Numbered from the stretch's first letter, positions 8,211-16,583 are shown. The stretch: 32,723 nt of DNA from Paludibacteraceae bacterium (GCA_017632345.1 JAGBRL010000109.1:1-32723); one strand, 5' to 3'. The notes: generated by a model not told the origin, from the letters alone. Program-made: numbers and translations.

Positions 8211-8287
8211 ACCAAATAAATTATCTTTTGTAAATTTTTAGACAACTTATTTGAAACATTTTTTGTTTCCGCACACTTAAGCCTAAT

Positions 8288-9322
8288 TTACCGCAAAGAA
8301 TCCGGCTTCGCCACCGCAGAGTCCGCCTTCACTTCAAGCGAGCTCAACGCCGACTCCAAAGACCTCAAGATATTTCTTTTGTTTTTGTTCGGAGCGAACA
8401 AGAAGCACTCGGTCACAATAACGTCCTTATGGTCTGCAGACAAGCACGCCCGACTGACAAACGGACCTGCCATAACCATATTTTCCATATACCAGAAACC
8501 TCTTATCTCCACCGTATATCTTCCGTCAACATTCAGCACATACGACACAGGAGCTCGCCCGTATTTGTCACTCTTTTCAGTCGCCACATAAGAGTCAGGA
8601 GCTGCACCAGGCACATTAATCTTCATGACAGAGTCTCTGCGTCTAACCAGACTTTCCATCGAAAGGTCGCTTGTGTCTTTATACGGAAATTTATAAACCA
8701 CAATGTTCTGAATATCGTCATACTTGACATTTGAGAACCATATAAAATTCTCGCCCACTTTAGATTTGTCCAAAGAGGCCGGCACAAGCAAATTCACGCC
8801 GAACATATCCTTAACCTTCTGGCTGCCTTCAGAATTCACAGACTTTTCGTGCACCTCAAGCATACGTTCCGCCTCAGCGTCAGAGAAGAACCTCCTGATT
8901 CTGTCTTTGTTATCGCTCACAATCTTAGTCACGCCAGCCTTGTCTGGAGATGTTATGCAGATCAAAGCCTGCGATCTAGCCCAGCGCGCCCTCTCATATT
9001 TAATCCTCGCCTGCGTGTACATCTGCGGGTCAACGTCCACAAGCACGATATTTCGCATCGGCTTCATAATATCGTCAAACTGAGACCGCGGACAATACGA
9101 CAACTTGAAATACGGTTCAGGCTGCGGAAGCCCCTCCATATTTCCAGCCAGCACATCTTTGAGCACAGAACCGCTTTCACTGTTCCAAACAGGCTCGGTA
9201 GTGACTACCATAGCCTCGAACGAGTTACCCGTAACACCAGGCAGAAGGAATCCCTTACGATCCTTTTCACTGCAAGAGAAAAGCAAGGCACTCGCCATCA
9301 AAAAAAACAATACTTTCTTCAT
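8288..9322 (-). CDS. DUF4837 family lipoprotein
   Basis: 344 aa from the ATG at 9322, chosen because it places a typical lipoprotein signal at the N-terminus (MKKVLFFLMASALLFSC). Cleavage by signal peptidase II before the Cys is expected. The mature protein resembles the Bacteroidetes DUF4837 family: an early GNSFEAMVV strand, a GLPQPEPYFKLS stretch, and a long central region with SPDK and a terminal ETRGFWYMEN-like motif (here VEIRGFWYMEN). The family has no assigned function. Its place between rlmN and pdxA is as I recall it from related genomes. It probably acts in the periplasm or at the outer membrane. Confidence 0.75.
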   Translation of the reverse strand: MKKVLFFLMASALLFSCSEKDRKGFLLPGVTGNSFEAMVVTTEPVWNSESGSVLKDVLAGNMEGLPQPEPYFKLSYCPRSQFDDIMKPMRNIVLVDVDPQMYTQARIKYERARWARSQALICITSPDKAGVTKIVSDNKDRIRRFFSDAEAERMLEVHEKSVNSEGSQKVKDMFGVNLLVPASLDKSKVGENFIWFSNVKYDDIQNIVVYKFPYKDTSDLSMESLVRRRDSVMKINVPGAAPDSYVATEKSDKYGRAPVSYVLNVDGRYTVEIRGFWYMENMVMAGPFVSRACLSADHKDVIVTECFLFAPNKNKRNILRSLESALSSLEVKADSAVAKPDSLR

Positions 9323-9364
9323 TTTCCTATGTTTTTCTGCTTCCATAACGAACAGACGCATATT

Positions 9365-9442
9365 TTATTTTATTAATTCATAAAAAATATCTATCAAGAC
9401 AGCCTCATAATAAGGAACGCCAAATTCAACATTAAAGTTCAT
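9365..9442 (-). CDS. Possible 25-aa small ORF overlapping the rlmN stop
   Basis: ATG 9442 lies inside the last codons of rlmN in another frame. It reads MNFNVEFGVPYY...LIDIFYELIK and ends with TAA at 9367-9365, 43 nt before the DUF4837 start. The start-stop overlap would allow coupled translation. A 25-codon frame can easily arise by chance in AT-rich DNA, so this is only a candidate. Confidence 0.15.
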   Translation of the reverse strand: MNFNVEFGVPYYEAVLIDIFYELIK

Positions 9443-10457
9443 TATTCTTTTTCATTGTCGAAAGCAGCCCGCACGCCGCAAAAATATCCTCGCCTCTCGA
9501 CTTCCTAATCGTAGCCAGCACCCCACGTTTGGACAATTCGCTCTGAAACTTTTCAATCTCATCATCAGACGACCCCTCCAACGGCACATCAGGGATTGAG
9601 TGAAAACGAATCAGATTCATTCTGCACTCCAGCCCATCCAACAGCCGCTTCAACTCAGCCGCATGTCTTGGCGTATCGTTCTTTCCCTTGAACATTGTAT
9701 ATTCAAAAGAGACTCGCCTCTGCCCTGTAAAATCATACTTCCTGATTTCAGACAAAACATCGACAATCGAATAAGCCTTTTCTATCGGCATCATCGCAAG
9801 ACGTTCGTCAGGGAACGGATTATGCAGGCTCACAGCAAGATGACAAGAACTTTTCTGCAAAAACTCCCTCATTCCCGGCACAATTCCAACCGTAGATACC
9901 GTCACCCTCTTAGGGCTCCATGCATACCCGTAGTCAGACGTCATGATTTCCAAAGCCGCCAGCACGTTCTTCACATTATCCATAGGCTCCCCCATTCCCA
10001 TGAAAACGACATTAGTCAGTTTGTCAAACTCAGGAATCGCCTGCATTTGGTTAAGAATTTCGCCAGACGTCAGGCTACACCCAAAGCCCTGCTTTCCGGT
10101 CATGCAGAAAAGACAGTTCATTTTACATCCCACCTGAGACGACACGCAAAGCGTAGCCCTGTCCTTTTCCGGAATATACACAGCCTCCACAAACTTGTCC
10201 TGCACCCGAAAAAGATACTTTTTAGTTCCGTCTGCAGAAACCATCACATTTTCCGGCAGAGACTTCCCCACGACACAACGTTCAGATATTTTATTACGAT
10301 TGGCAAGCGAAATATTTGTCATCTGCTCCACACTGTCCACATTCTTCTTATAAAGCCAATCGGCAATCTGCCTTGCCGCAAACTTAGGAAGCCCCAACTC
10401 CTCCGACAGGAGTTTCAATTCCGGCATCGTCTTTCCCAATAAAACAATCTTATCCAT
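9432..10457 (-). CDS. rlmN: Dual-specificity 23S rRNA/tRNA adenine-C2 methyltransferase (radical SAM)
   Basis: 341 aa from ATG 10457 (MDKIVLLGKTMPELK). RlmN methylates C2 of A2503 in 23S rRNA and of A37 in some tRNAs. The radical-SAM cluster motif CKMNCLFC is present (Cys111, 115, 118), preceded by VSSQVG and followed by GEILNQM, FMGMGEPMDN (the SAM-binding GEP), STVGIVPGM, and SLHNPFPDERLAMMPI. Near the end FAACGLL supplies the conserved Cys that is transiently methylated during catalysis. All family key residues are there. A near-consensus AATATTTG sits only a few nucleotides before the start, so the transcript may have a very short leader. Confidence 0.96.
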   Translation of the reverse strand: MDKIVLLGKTMPELKLLSEELGLPKFAARQIADWLYKKNVDSVEQMTNISLANRNKISERCVVGKSLPENVMVSADGTKKYLFRVQDKFVEAVYIPEKDRATLCVSSQVGCKMNCLFCMTGKQGFGCSLTSGEILNQMQAIPEFDKLTNVVFMGMGEPMDNVKNVLAALEIMTSDYGYAWSPKRVTVSTVGIVPGMREFLQKSSCHLAVSLHNPFPDERLAMMPIEKAYSIVDVLSEIRKYDFTGQRRVSFEYTMFKGKNDTPRHAAELKRLLDGLECRMNLIRFHSIPDVPLEGSSDDEIEKFQSELSKRGVLATIRKSRGEDIFAACGLLSTMKKNNEL

Positions 10458-10522
10458 CACGCAAATATTATGATATGATAAACACTTAAGCCGCAACTTT
10501 CAGAAACAGCCATAAACAATCC

Positions 10523-10552
10523 AAAAAAGGGGTGGACTAAAACGCCACCCCT
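10523..10552 (-). terminator. Rho-independent terminator of the ppiD-like gene
   Basis: On the minus strand AGGGGTGG and CCACCCCT pair perfectly (8 bp) around a 9-nt loop and are followed by TTTTTT. It lies 40 nt after the stop codon at 10591 and separates the envelope operon from rlmN. Confidence 0.85.
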
Positions 10553-10590
10553 CTAATCCAATATTTCACTTCCTAAACTTCGGAAACTAA

Positions 10591-12717
10591 TTAATAGTGC
10601 ATAGCTCTGTTATCCTTGACTTCACCTTTGCTTTTCAAAACGCGGAACAAAGACTGGCTAATATTAGCCCACACTTCGTTCTCAAGAGTCTTTTTATCAA
10701 AAGCAAATTCAGACTCAGTTGCAGAAGACAAAACCTTGAACGCAAAGACACCAGAATTACCAACAATCGGCTTAACAACCTGACCTTCCGCTGCAGTGCA
10801 AATTGCACCAACCAAAGCCTCTTCACCACCAAATCTAGGCAAGTTGTTCAGTCCGAATCTGACAGCCTTTAACGTATCCTTCATATTATCTTCAGAAACT
10901 GAAGCAATATCCTTCACCAGCAATTCAGCCTTCTTCTCGTTTCTAACCTTAGCTTCAAGCTCAGAACGAACAGACGCCACCTGAGCGTAGCCCTTGTCAA
11001 CGATGTCAGAAAGAGCAGCAACCACGTAAACAGTATTATTATTAACACCGTACACGCCAGACACATCACCCACAACACGATCTTCATCCCAAGCCCATCT
11101 CACAAGATCTCTCAAGTCATCATACATACCATACATAGATGTTACCCTATGCGCATTTTCCACTAACCTGTTCACAGGAATCACCATCATCTGGTTTTCC
11201 TTTGCAGCCGCTTCGAAGTCTGACAATGTTGCATTTTCTGCGACAAACTGGCTTGCGTTGTTATAAATGTCGTTTGCTGTTGCAGAACTTGGCTGCAACA
11301 TAGAAGAGGCAACCGCCAGTTTAACCTTCTTAACCGGAGCTGTCTTGTCAGTAACTTTCACCAAGTGGATGCCGTTATTGCTGTTCAGAGTGAAAACCTT
11401 TCCTTTGTCAGCAGAGAATGCCAAACTGTCAAAATTAGGGATTCCGACCAAACCTTCCTTAACCCAGCCCAAATCGCCGCTGTTGACAATAGACTGGTCT
11501 GCAGCCGAAACAGAACGCAAACTGTCGAAAGCCACACCGCCGTTAACCAAAGCCATGAGGCTGTCTGCTTTTGCCTGCGTTTCCTCCAAAGTCGCCGCTC
11601 TCACCAAAACAAGGCTTATACGTACCGAGTCCGGACGAGAAACCACATCTGACATCACCTTTGCAGTCTTGTAATAAGCACCGTCAACTACAACATCAGC
11701 AACAGCGCCCTTACCTGCAGTGAAGGCAAAATCCTTGAAAGAATAATCTACATCTTTGTCAGACATATAAGCTCCGTTGTACTGACTATTTGCATCAGAA
11801 ATGCTAGAAATAAGAAGCGGAACATCGCTGTCACTAATTTCAGTCAGCTGCTTTCTCACATCCTCCATCGAAGCTTTAAGATTCTCAGCGTCAGCCTGAG
11901 ACGGTTCAATTGGGTAAACTATCAACTTCAAAGAACGATAACCCTCCTCAACCTTGTAGTTTTCCTTATTTTTAGAATAACAAGCGTTAATATCGCTATC
12001 AGACACAGAAATTGTCGAATCTGCCACTTCAGAGAACGCCTTTTTGTAAACTACAACATCATAGTTCTTTGAATAAAGATCAGCCATAAACGCAGAATCC
12101 TTCTTAGTCGGAGACATAGCTCCAGCAAGCAAGCTGCTAACCTTTCCATACAAAAGGACATCTTCAATTTGACCAGACCAATACTTCCAATGCTTGTCTA
12201 TGCGTTCGGCCTGAACAGCCTGTTCTGTCAAGTTGCCGTTACCGTCAGTAGCACCTCTGTGAGTATTTGCAAACTGCAACAGTTCCCTCACTGCATTCTG
12301 GTCAAACACTCCCTGCGCATTTTTAAACAGCGGAATGTCTTTCACAAAACCGTTTACTTTTTCGCCCAAAACCGCAGCCATCACCTCGCTTTTGGTAACA
12401 GTAATGCCCAGTTCTTCAGCCTTTTTCTTCAGCAATGTAGAGCGAACAAAACCACCCCACACTTCGTCACGCAAATCCCCATCTGACAAATTTCGAGGGC
12501 TCTGCATCCTACTAATTTCGCTGAACAAGTTCACCTCATCTTGAAAATCCATACTAGAAAACTCAACGCCTTCCACTGAGCCTACAGTTCTCATATCACT
12601 GCCTGCAGAAGCTCCCCAAGAGTTAATCGCGTCGCCAACAACGAAAGCTGCAAGAGCAATCCCCACAACAGCAATTAACAAGCCTGACCTACTTCTAATT
12701 TTCTCTAACGTAGCCAT
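10591..12717 (-). CDS. ppiD: PpiD-like membrane-anchored periplasmic peptidyl-prolyl isomerase
   Basis: 708 aa from ATG 12717. One membrane anchor near the N-terminus (residues about 12-30, LLIAVVGIALAAFVVGDAIN) precedes a SurA/PpiD-type N-terminal chaperone domain (ELGITVTKSEVMAAVLG). A parvulin (PpiC) domain lies at about residues 360-460 and includes SGDLGWVKEGLVGIPNFDSL and the terminal HLVKVTDKTAP strand. The C-terminal third is a further helical region. Such proteins assist folding of outer-membrane and secreted proteins on the periplasmic side. Its position after the CNNM/CorC gene at the end of an envelope operon fits that role. A separate promoter-like box lies upstream. Whether it keeps isomerase activity cannot be judged from sequence. 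Confidence 0.88.
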   Translation of the reverse strand: MATLEKIRSRSGLLIAVVGIALAAFVVGDAINSWGASAGSDMRTVGSVEGVEFSSMDFQDEVNLFSEISRMQSPRNLSDGDLRDEVWGGFVRSTLLKKKAEELGITVTKSEVMAAVLGEKVNGFVKDIPLFKNAQGVFDQNAVRELLQFANTHRGATDGNGNLTEQAVQAERIDKHWKYWSGQIEDVLLYGKVSSLLAGAMSPTKKDSAFMADLYSKNYDVVVYKKAFSEVADSTISVSDSDINACYSKNKENYKVEEGYRSLKLIVYPIEPSQADAENLKASMEDVRKQLTEISDSDVPLLISSISDANSQYNGAYMSDKDVDYSFKDFAFTAGKGAVADVVVDGAYYKTAKVMSDVVSRPDSVRISLVLVRAATLEETQAKADSLMALVNGGVAFDSLRSVSAADQSIVNSGDLGWVKEGLVGIPNFDSLAFSADKGKVFTLNSNNGIHLVKVTDKTAPVKKVKLAVASSMLQPSSATANDIYNNASQFVAENATLSDFEAAAKENQMMVIPVNRLVENAHRVTSMYGMYDDLRDLVRWAWDEDRVVGDVSGVYGVNNNTVYVVAALSDIVDKGYAQVASVRSELEAKVRNEKKAELLVKDIASVSEDNMKDTLKAVRFGLNNLPRFGGEEALVGAICTAAEGQVVKPIVGNSGVFAFKVLSSATESEFAFDKKTLENEVWANISQSLFRVLKSKGEVKDNRAMHY

Positions 12718-12800
12718 TATTTACTTAAATAATTAATTAAATTTTACACTTTTAGCGCACGAAGATACAAAAAATATATATACAAAAAAGCAAAACACAA

Positions 12801-12808
12801 CAAATATA
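12801..12808 (-). promoter_or_regulatory. Candidate -7 box for the ppiD-like gene
   Basis: TATATTTG on the minus strand is an exact TAnnTTTG match, with TCTG at roughly the -33 spacing, about 84 nt before the ATG. The 171-nt gap 12718-12888 is otherwise very AT-rich. Confidence 0.45.
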
Positions 12809-12888
12809 AAAAAAAATTATAATTTGCAGATATTAGGACAACACAACCGCACGACAAAAGCAGAAGAGCTTCAAAAAACAGGCCTTCG

Positions 12889-13863
12889 CTACCCTTCCTG
12901 GTCAAGCACCTTCAGCCTGACGAGGTCAATGCGAGTGGCCACCAGCCTTATTATAGTAAAGCTGAAATTCGGATGCAACTCGACAACCTCCCCTTTTTGA
13001 GGCAAGATTTCGTTATACGCCAAAATCAAGCCCGCAATAGTCTGATAATCGTCGGACACAGGCAAGGAGAGTCCGAAATCCTCATTAACCTGCTCTATCT
13101 CAAGCCTTCCGGACAATATATACTCATCTTTGTTCAAAGACTTTGCCACATATTCGTCCTCGTCATGCTCGTCTTCAATCTCCCCAAAAATCTCTTCCAT
13201 CATGTCCTCCAAAGTCACGATGCCAGACGTTCCGCCAAATTCGTCCACCACAAGAGCCAGGCTCTTCTTACGTTGCAAAAATATTTTGAGCAATTTGTTA
13301 GCCGCCATAAATTCCGGCACCACGATAAGCGGGTTAAGCAACGACTGAATATCTTCCGGCTGGTCGAACATATCAGAAGAGTGCACGTAACCGATCATAT
13401 TGTCCAGATTCTCCTTGTAAACGAGAATCCTCGAACAATTAGACTCCACAAAAAGCTGTCTCAAAGCCTCTATTCCGGCATTCACATCGATCGCCTCAAG
13501 TTCAGTTCTCGGAACAATGCAGTCCTTCAGCAGCACATTAGAAAATTCCAAAGCATTGCGGAACAGGCGAACCTCGTCCACCTCACTACCGTTCGAATCC
13601 TGCACACCAGAAAGCAGAACCTCCGCCTCCTCTTCTACGTTTGCCCTAGTTATGCTCAAGACAGGCTTGTCAACAAGACCAAACACACGTCCAAAGAAAA
13701 GAAACAGTCTCTTCACAGGATAGGACAGAACATAAACGAGAAAAATCGGAGCGGACAGACATCGCAGCAAAGTCGTAGGATTGACACGGGACGAAAGCCT
13801 AAAACCGCAGTCTATAACAAGAAGCAAAAACAGCAAAAAAGCCAAAGCGGCCAGAAAGACCAA
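12889..13863 (-). CDS. CNNM/CorC family protein, 3' part after an in-frame UAG (membrane segment, CBS pair, CorC_HlyC domain)
   Basis: 324 codons read directly on from the UAG at 13866-13864 in the same frame. Residues 1-60 continue the CNNM membrane domain. A paired CBS module follows (about 112-165 and 180-235), with IVPRTELEAIDV and VVDEFGGTSGIVTLEDMMEE. The C-terminus is a CorC_HlyC domain (about 236-320, ILSGRLEIEQVNEDFGL). This part is well conserved and looks functional. The family is linked to Mg2+/Co2+ homeostasis, and GldE of gliding Bacteroidetes belongs to it. The first codon here is TTG and the first in-frame ATG is only at codon 156, so translation would need read-through or a TTG start. 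The usual TGEFLPK motif of the membrane domain is degraded to VIDCGFRLS. Confidence 0.8.
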   Translation of the reverse strand: MVFLAALAFLLFLLLVIDCGFRLSSRVNPTTLLRCLSAPIFLVYVLSYPVKRLFLFFGRVFGLVDKPVLSITRANVEEEAEVLLSGVQDSNGSEVDEVRLFRNALEFSNVLLKDCIVPRTELEAIDVNAGIEALRQLFVESNCSRILVYKENLDNMIGYVHSSDMFDQPEDIQSLLNPLIVVPEFMAANKLLKIFLQRKKSLALVVDEFGGTSGIVTLEDMMEEIFGEIEDEHDEDEYVAKSLNKDEYILSGRLEIEQVNEDFGLSLPVSDDYQTIAGLILAYNEILPQKGEVVELHPNFSFTIIRLVATRIDLVRLKVLDQEG

Positions 13864-13866
13864 CTA
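13864..13866 (-). other. In-frame UAG interrupting the CNNM/CorC gene
   Basis: The codons read AAG-CCA-... no frame change: GCC-AGC/CAG-CCG-GCT-TAG-TTG-GTC in the frame of both halves, with no frameshift. A small hairpin-prone sequence, AAGCC-AGCC-GGCTT, ends on the UAG. UAG is used as an ordinary stop elsewhere here (the end of this same gene at 12889 and the SpoIID gene at 25292), so general UAG reassignment is excluded. Confidence 0.85.
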
Positions 13867-14133
13867 AGCCGGCTGGCTTTTTGCCAAGAATACAAGAAAA
13901 GAGACCGAACAATAAACATATCCGAACAACAGAATCCCGTGCGCAAAAAACAGAGCGCTCAGCAAAGAACCTTGCTTCTTATAAAAGAAGGAGAGCAATT
14001 TATTTTGCACGCCATTGCTCTTGTCCAGTTCCACACTCAACCTGTTAGAACAGACAAAAGCGAACTCGCCGCTCACAAGAAAAGCAAGAAGCAAAGCCAG
14101 CACAAGGGCAACAAGCAAGACACAGAGATTCAT
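13864..14133 (-). CDS. CNNM/CorC family protein, 5' part (first membrane segments), ended by in-frame UAG
   Basis: 89 aa from ATG 14133. It matches the N-terminus of CNNM-domain proteins: a first membrane helix, SGEFAFVCSNRLSVELDKSNG (the family's SGxEIAFVSxNRLRxEL), then a second hydrophobic segment. The normally conserved GNNIALVxYG is altered to AHGILLFGYVY. The stop falls in the loop between the second and third membrane helices. 89 + 1 + 324 codons give 414, the normal length for the intact family (about 410-430), so nothing but the stop separates the halves. It could be a recent nonsense mutation, programmed read-through, a split two-subunit protein or a sequencing error. Confidence 0.75.
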   Translation of the reverse strand: MNLCVLLVALVLALLLAFLVSGEFAFVCSNRLSVELDKSNGVQNKLLSFFYKKQGSLLSALFFAHGILLFGYVYCSVSFLVFLAKSQPA

Positions 14134-14153
14134 GTTTCTTTATTCTATATTAG

Positions 14154-14630
14154 TTAAAACTGATAAGCGTCAGTATTCACGTGAGTATAAGCAACGGTAA
14201 TCTTATTGTACTCATCAGGCACTTCATTAAACTCTTTTACAAGTTCTCCACCCTGGTAAAGTTTCACTATGCAAGAATACGGTTCTTCGTTGTCAAGCTC
14301 GCTGTGCAAAGTGAAGCTAAAGTTAAAGCTCATGCACTTATCACTCGAATAAATCTCTATCGTCTCCTTACCATCAATATCTTCCATGAAGAAACTTTCC
14401 GGGTTGTTCTTCTTCTCGTCTGTTTCTCCATCATACAAGTTTCCGCCCACAGCAGTCACATTACCTATCAAAGTAAGGTCACTTCCATTCATCTCGATAA
14501 CCAATCGATAAGCCCCGCTTTGCTCAGTCTTATTTTCCTTATCTTCTTCATCTTCAGACGAACAAGACGTAAAACAAGAACTAAATAAAACCACAAGCAA
14601 AAGCCCTAACAAATAATTAATCTTTTTCAT
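14154..14630 (-). CDS. Small lipoprotein of unknown function
   Basis: 158 aa from ATG 14630, chosen over an upstream start because it gives a normal lipoprotein signal (MKKINYLLGLLLVVLFSSC). Two cysteines are close together (SSCFTSCSSEDEED), so the exact anchor is uncertain. The acidic run after the second Cys resembles the lipoprotein export signal that sends Bacteroidetes lipoproteins to the cell surface. The mature part is acidic and beta-rich with no motif I recognise. It lies 30 nt after lptC and 20 nt before the CNNM/CorC gene. In the related gene order I remember, lptC is followed directly by the CorC gene, so this one may be an insertion. Confidence 0.7.
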   Translation of the reverse strand: MKKINYLLGLLLVVLFSSCFTSCSSEDEEDKENKTEQSGAYRLVIEMNGSDLTLIGNVTAVGGNLYDGETDEKKNNPESFFMEDIDGKETIEIYSSDKCMSFNFSFTLHSELDNEEPYSCIVKLYQGGELVKEFNEVPDEYNKITVAYTHVNTDAYQF

Positions 14631-14660
14631 TTTACTATTATTAAATTTACAAAACATTTA

Positions 14661-15233
14661 TCAGTCCTCATCCGATATAGGGAAAATCCCCACAGGCTTC
14701 AATATTGTATATTTTGTGAGCGACTGATTAGACTCAAAACCCAGTCCGTCGATAATTTTATCTTGCTGAGTTATTCTGATTTTACCATCAGAATATACCT
14801 TTTCAGTCTCCTGATTCCAGAAAAGCTGGTCACACTCAAATTTCTCGCCTTCCAGATTCAGAGCCACCACGCTATCTCTCAAGTCCCACAATTTCAGGTC
14901 TTTGTAATAAATAGCATACTTACTCTGCAATTTAGCATCAACATTCATCTGCGGGTTGAACTTTTCGAGCATAATACCTTTAGGGAACTCCCAGAAGACA
15001 GTGTCCGCCTTGTCGAACATAAGCCATTCCGGCGACTCCACCCTGTATCGAGTCACACCAGAGTCCGACACAACAGTTGAGACATCCAGCGTGGTCAATG
15101 TAGGCACTTTTCTCTTGTCCTGACTAAGCGGCACAAGATCTTTTTCAGACGAGCAGGAAAGCAGAAAGCACATAACAGTTGCGAAGCCCGCAACCGTTAT
15201 GTGCAAAATTTTATGTTTCAAATCACTATTCAA
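14661..15233 (-). CDS. lptC: LptC, periplasmic component of the lipopolysaccharide export ABC transporter
   Basis: 190 aa. The N-terminus is a lipoprotein-like or membrane-anchor segment (FATVMCFLLSCSSEKD). The rest has the LptC beta-jellyroll pattern: the early YRVESPEWLMFDK strand, WEFPKGIMLEKF, AKYAIYYKDLKLWDLRDSV-like strands, GEKFECDQLFWNQETEKVYSDG and the closing GLGFESNQSLTKYTI. LptC passes lipopolysaccharide from the inner-membrane LptBFG complex to LptA. The only start that keeps a signal segment is TTG at 15233 (or a second TTG four codons later), 11 nt after the TPR gene stop; the first ATG is 20 codons in and would leave too short a signal. Confidence 0.88.
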   Translation of the reverse strand: MNSDLKHKILHITVAGFATVMCFLLSCSSEKDLVPLSQDKRKVPTLTTLDVSTVVSDSGVTRYRVESPEWLMFDKADTVFWEFPKGIMLEKFNPQMNVDAKLQSKYAIYYKDLKLWDLRDSVVALNLEGEKFECDQLFWNQETEKVYSDGKIRITQQDKIIDGLGFESNQSLTKYTILKPVGIFPISDED

Positions 15234-15244
15234 TTTAAAAACAA

Positions 15245-16558
15245 TTATCTGATAGTAGTAGTCTCATTAATCCATCCGGGAACCTTGTAAGTAGTTCCAG
15301 ACACACCGCGCATGAACATTTCAGACTTAGAAGGGAACTGAGCCTTGTAGTTGCTGATAAGCTTGTTTACACTTGCAGCGCATCCCGGGTCAACCTGCTT
15401 AGCCTTTTCCAGTTTGTCAACAGCAATCCAGAAAGCCGATTTTTGAATAATCGCATCATCAGAAATCTGAGCGCGACCAGCAACGAATGCGCTTGCCATC
15501 ATCTGATAAGCGTAAGAATTCTTCGAATTATTAGCCAAAGCAGCGTTAGAGAAGTTTCTGCACTCTACGTAATTACCCAATTTGTAATATACAGAAGCGA
15601 TAGAAACCTGAGTTCTAGACTTCAAAGCACGGTCGTCAGTAAGTTTCAAAGCTTCCTTGTAGTAGTTGATAGCCTTTGAATAGTCCTTGTTTTTCAAGGC
15701 CTGAGCAGCCATACCAAGGGCAGAACCTGCAGACGGGTTGATTTTGTGCATAAAGTCAGAAGCCTTGAAGTACACAGCCGACTCTTCGCAATCAGCCATA
15801 GCATACAAACTAAGCACACGTTCAAGGAACACCTTGTCATCCTTAGAAGCGTCCAATTTGCTTGCGTAGATGCCATCAAGAGTTTTGCAGTCAGCCACGC
15901 CAGAACGAGCGAAAACCACATCCACCTCACCCTTGAACTCAGCAAAGATAGTGTCCTTAGGCACACCAGAGTTCGAACGCTTAACCATAAGCGGAGCGAT
16001 GTACAGATAGTCTTCGATAAGCTGCTCTTTGTGAGCCGGGTCCTTTTTGAACTTAGCCACAGACAAATCCATGAAGTTCCAGAACGACATAACGTCACAA
16101 TTTTCGCCACCCAGTTTCAAAGCCTCTGCATACCAGTCGTACGCTTTAAGTTTTGCATCCGGATTTTTCTCGTCCGAATATTTCACATAATTATTTGCCT
16201 TACGACCCAACAAAAAATACTTAGGAGTCTTCTTCTGATTGCCATAATACTGAATCCAGCTATCGTACACGCCCATGAACTTATCAAGAAGGGCGTCTTT
16301 CTTAGCCTGGTCAGCCTCAGCCTTAAGCAGACCGACGAAAGTCTTTTCACCCTGAGTATAAAGAGACGAGTGAATAGATGGACACTTAGAATAAGCCTCG
16401 TCAAAGAAAGTCATTGCGTCAGCAAAGTTACCCTGCTTCACATAATTTGTCAAAAGGCTAACCTTTTCCATACACAGCTGTTTATCGTCGTCCTGAGCAT
16501 AGCCCGAAAAACTCAAACCTGCAACAGCCGCAGTCATTAATAAAGATTTGATTTTCAT
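15245..16558 (-). CDS. Exported tetratricopeptide-repeat protein
   Basis: 437 aa from ATG 16558, chosen because it begins a clear signal peptide (MKIKSLLMTAAVAGLSFSGYAQ, cleavage after YAQ). The mature protein is helical. The clearest TPR pair is at about residues 285-355 (ALKNKDYSKAINYYKEALKL then VYYKLGNYVECRNFSNAAL). The remainder looks like more degenerate helical repeats. It lies between the outer-membrane barrel and lptC, 25 nt after one and 11 nt before the other, so it is part of an envelope operon and presumably a periplasmic scaffold. The C-terminal GTTYKVPGWINETTTIR is typical of this Bacteroidetes protein as I remember it. No enzymatic function is suggested. Confidence 0.82.
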   Translation of the reverse strand: MKIKSLLMTAAVAGLSFSGYAQDDDKQLCMEKVSLLTNYVKQGNFADAMTFFDEAYSKCPSIHSSLYTQGEKTFVGLLKAEADQAKKDALLDKFMGVYDSWIQYYGNQKKTPKYFLLGRKANNYVKYSDEKNPDAKLKAYDWYAEALKLGGENCDVMSFWNFMDLSVAKFKKDPAHKEQLIEDYLYIAPLMVKRSNSGVPKDTIFAEFKGEVDVVFARSGVADCKTLDGIYASKLDASKDDKVFLERVLSLYAMADCEESAVYFKASDFMHKINPSAGSALGMAAQALKNKDYSKAINYYKEALKLTDDRALKSRTQVSIASVYYKLGNYVECRNFSNAALANNSKNSYAYQMMASAFVAGRAQISDDAIIQKSAFWIAVDKLEKAKQVDPGCAASVNKLISNYKAQFPSKSEMFMRGVSGTTYKVPGWINETTTIR

Positions 16559-16583
16559 CGCACTAAATATTTTAAAGTTATTA

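Noticed and set aside
13864..13866. Genetic code change (UAG read as an amino acid)
   Set aside because: UAG ends the CorC domain at 12889 and the SpoIID-domain gene at 25292 at the expected protein ends, so it is an ordinary stop here.
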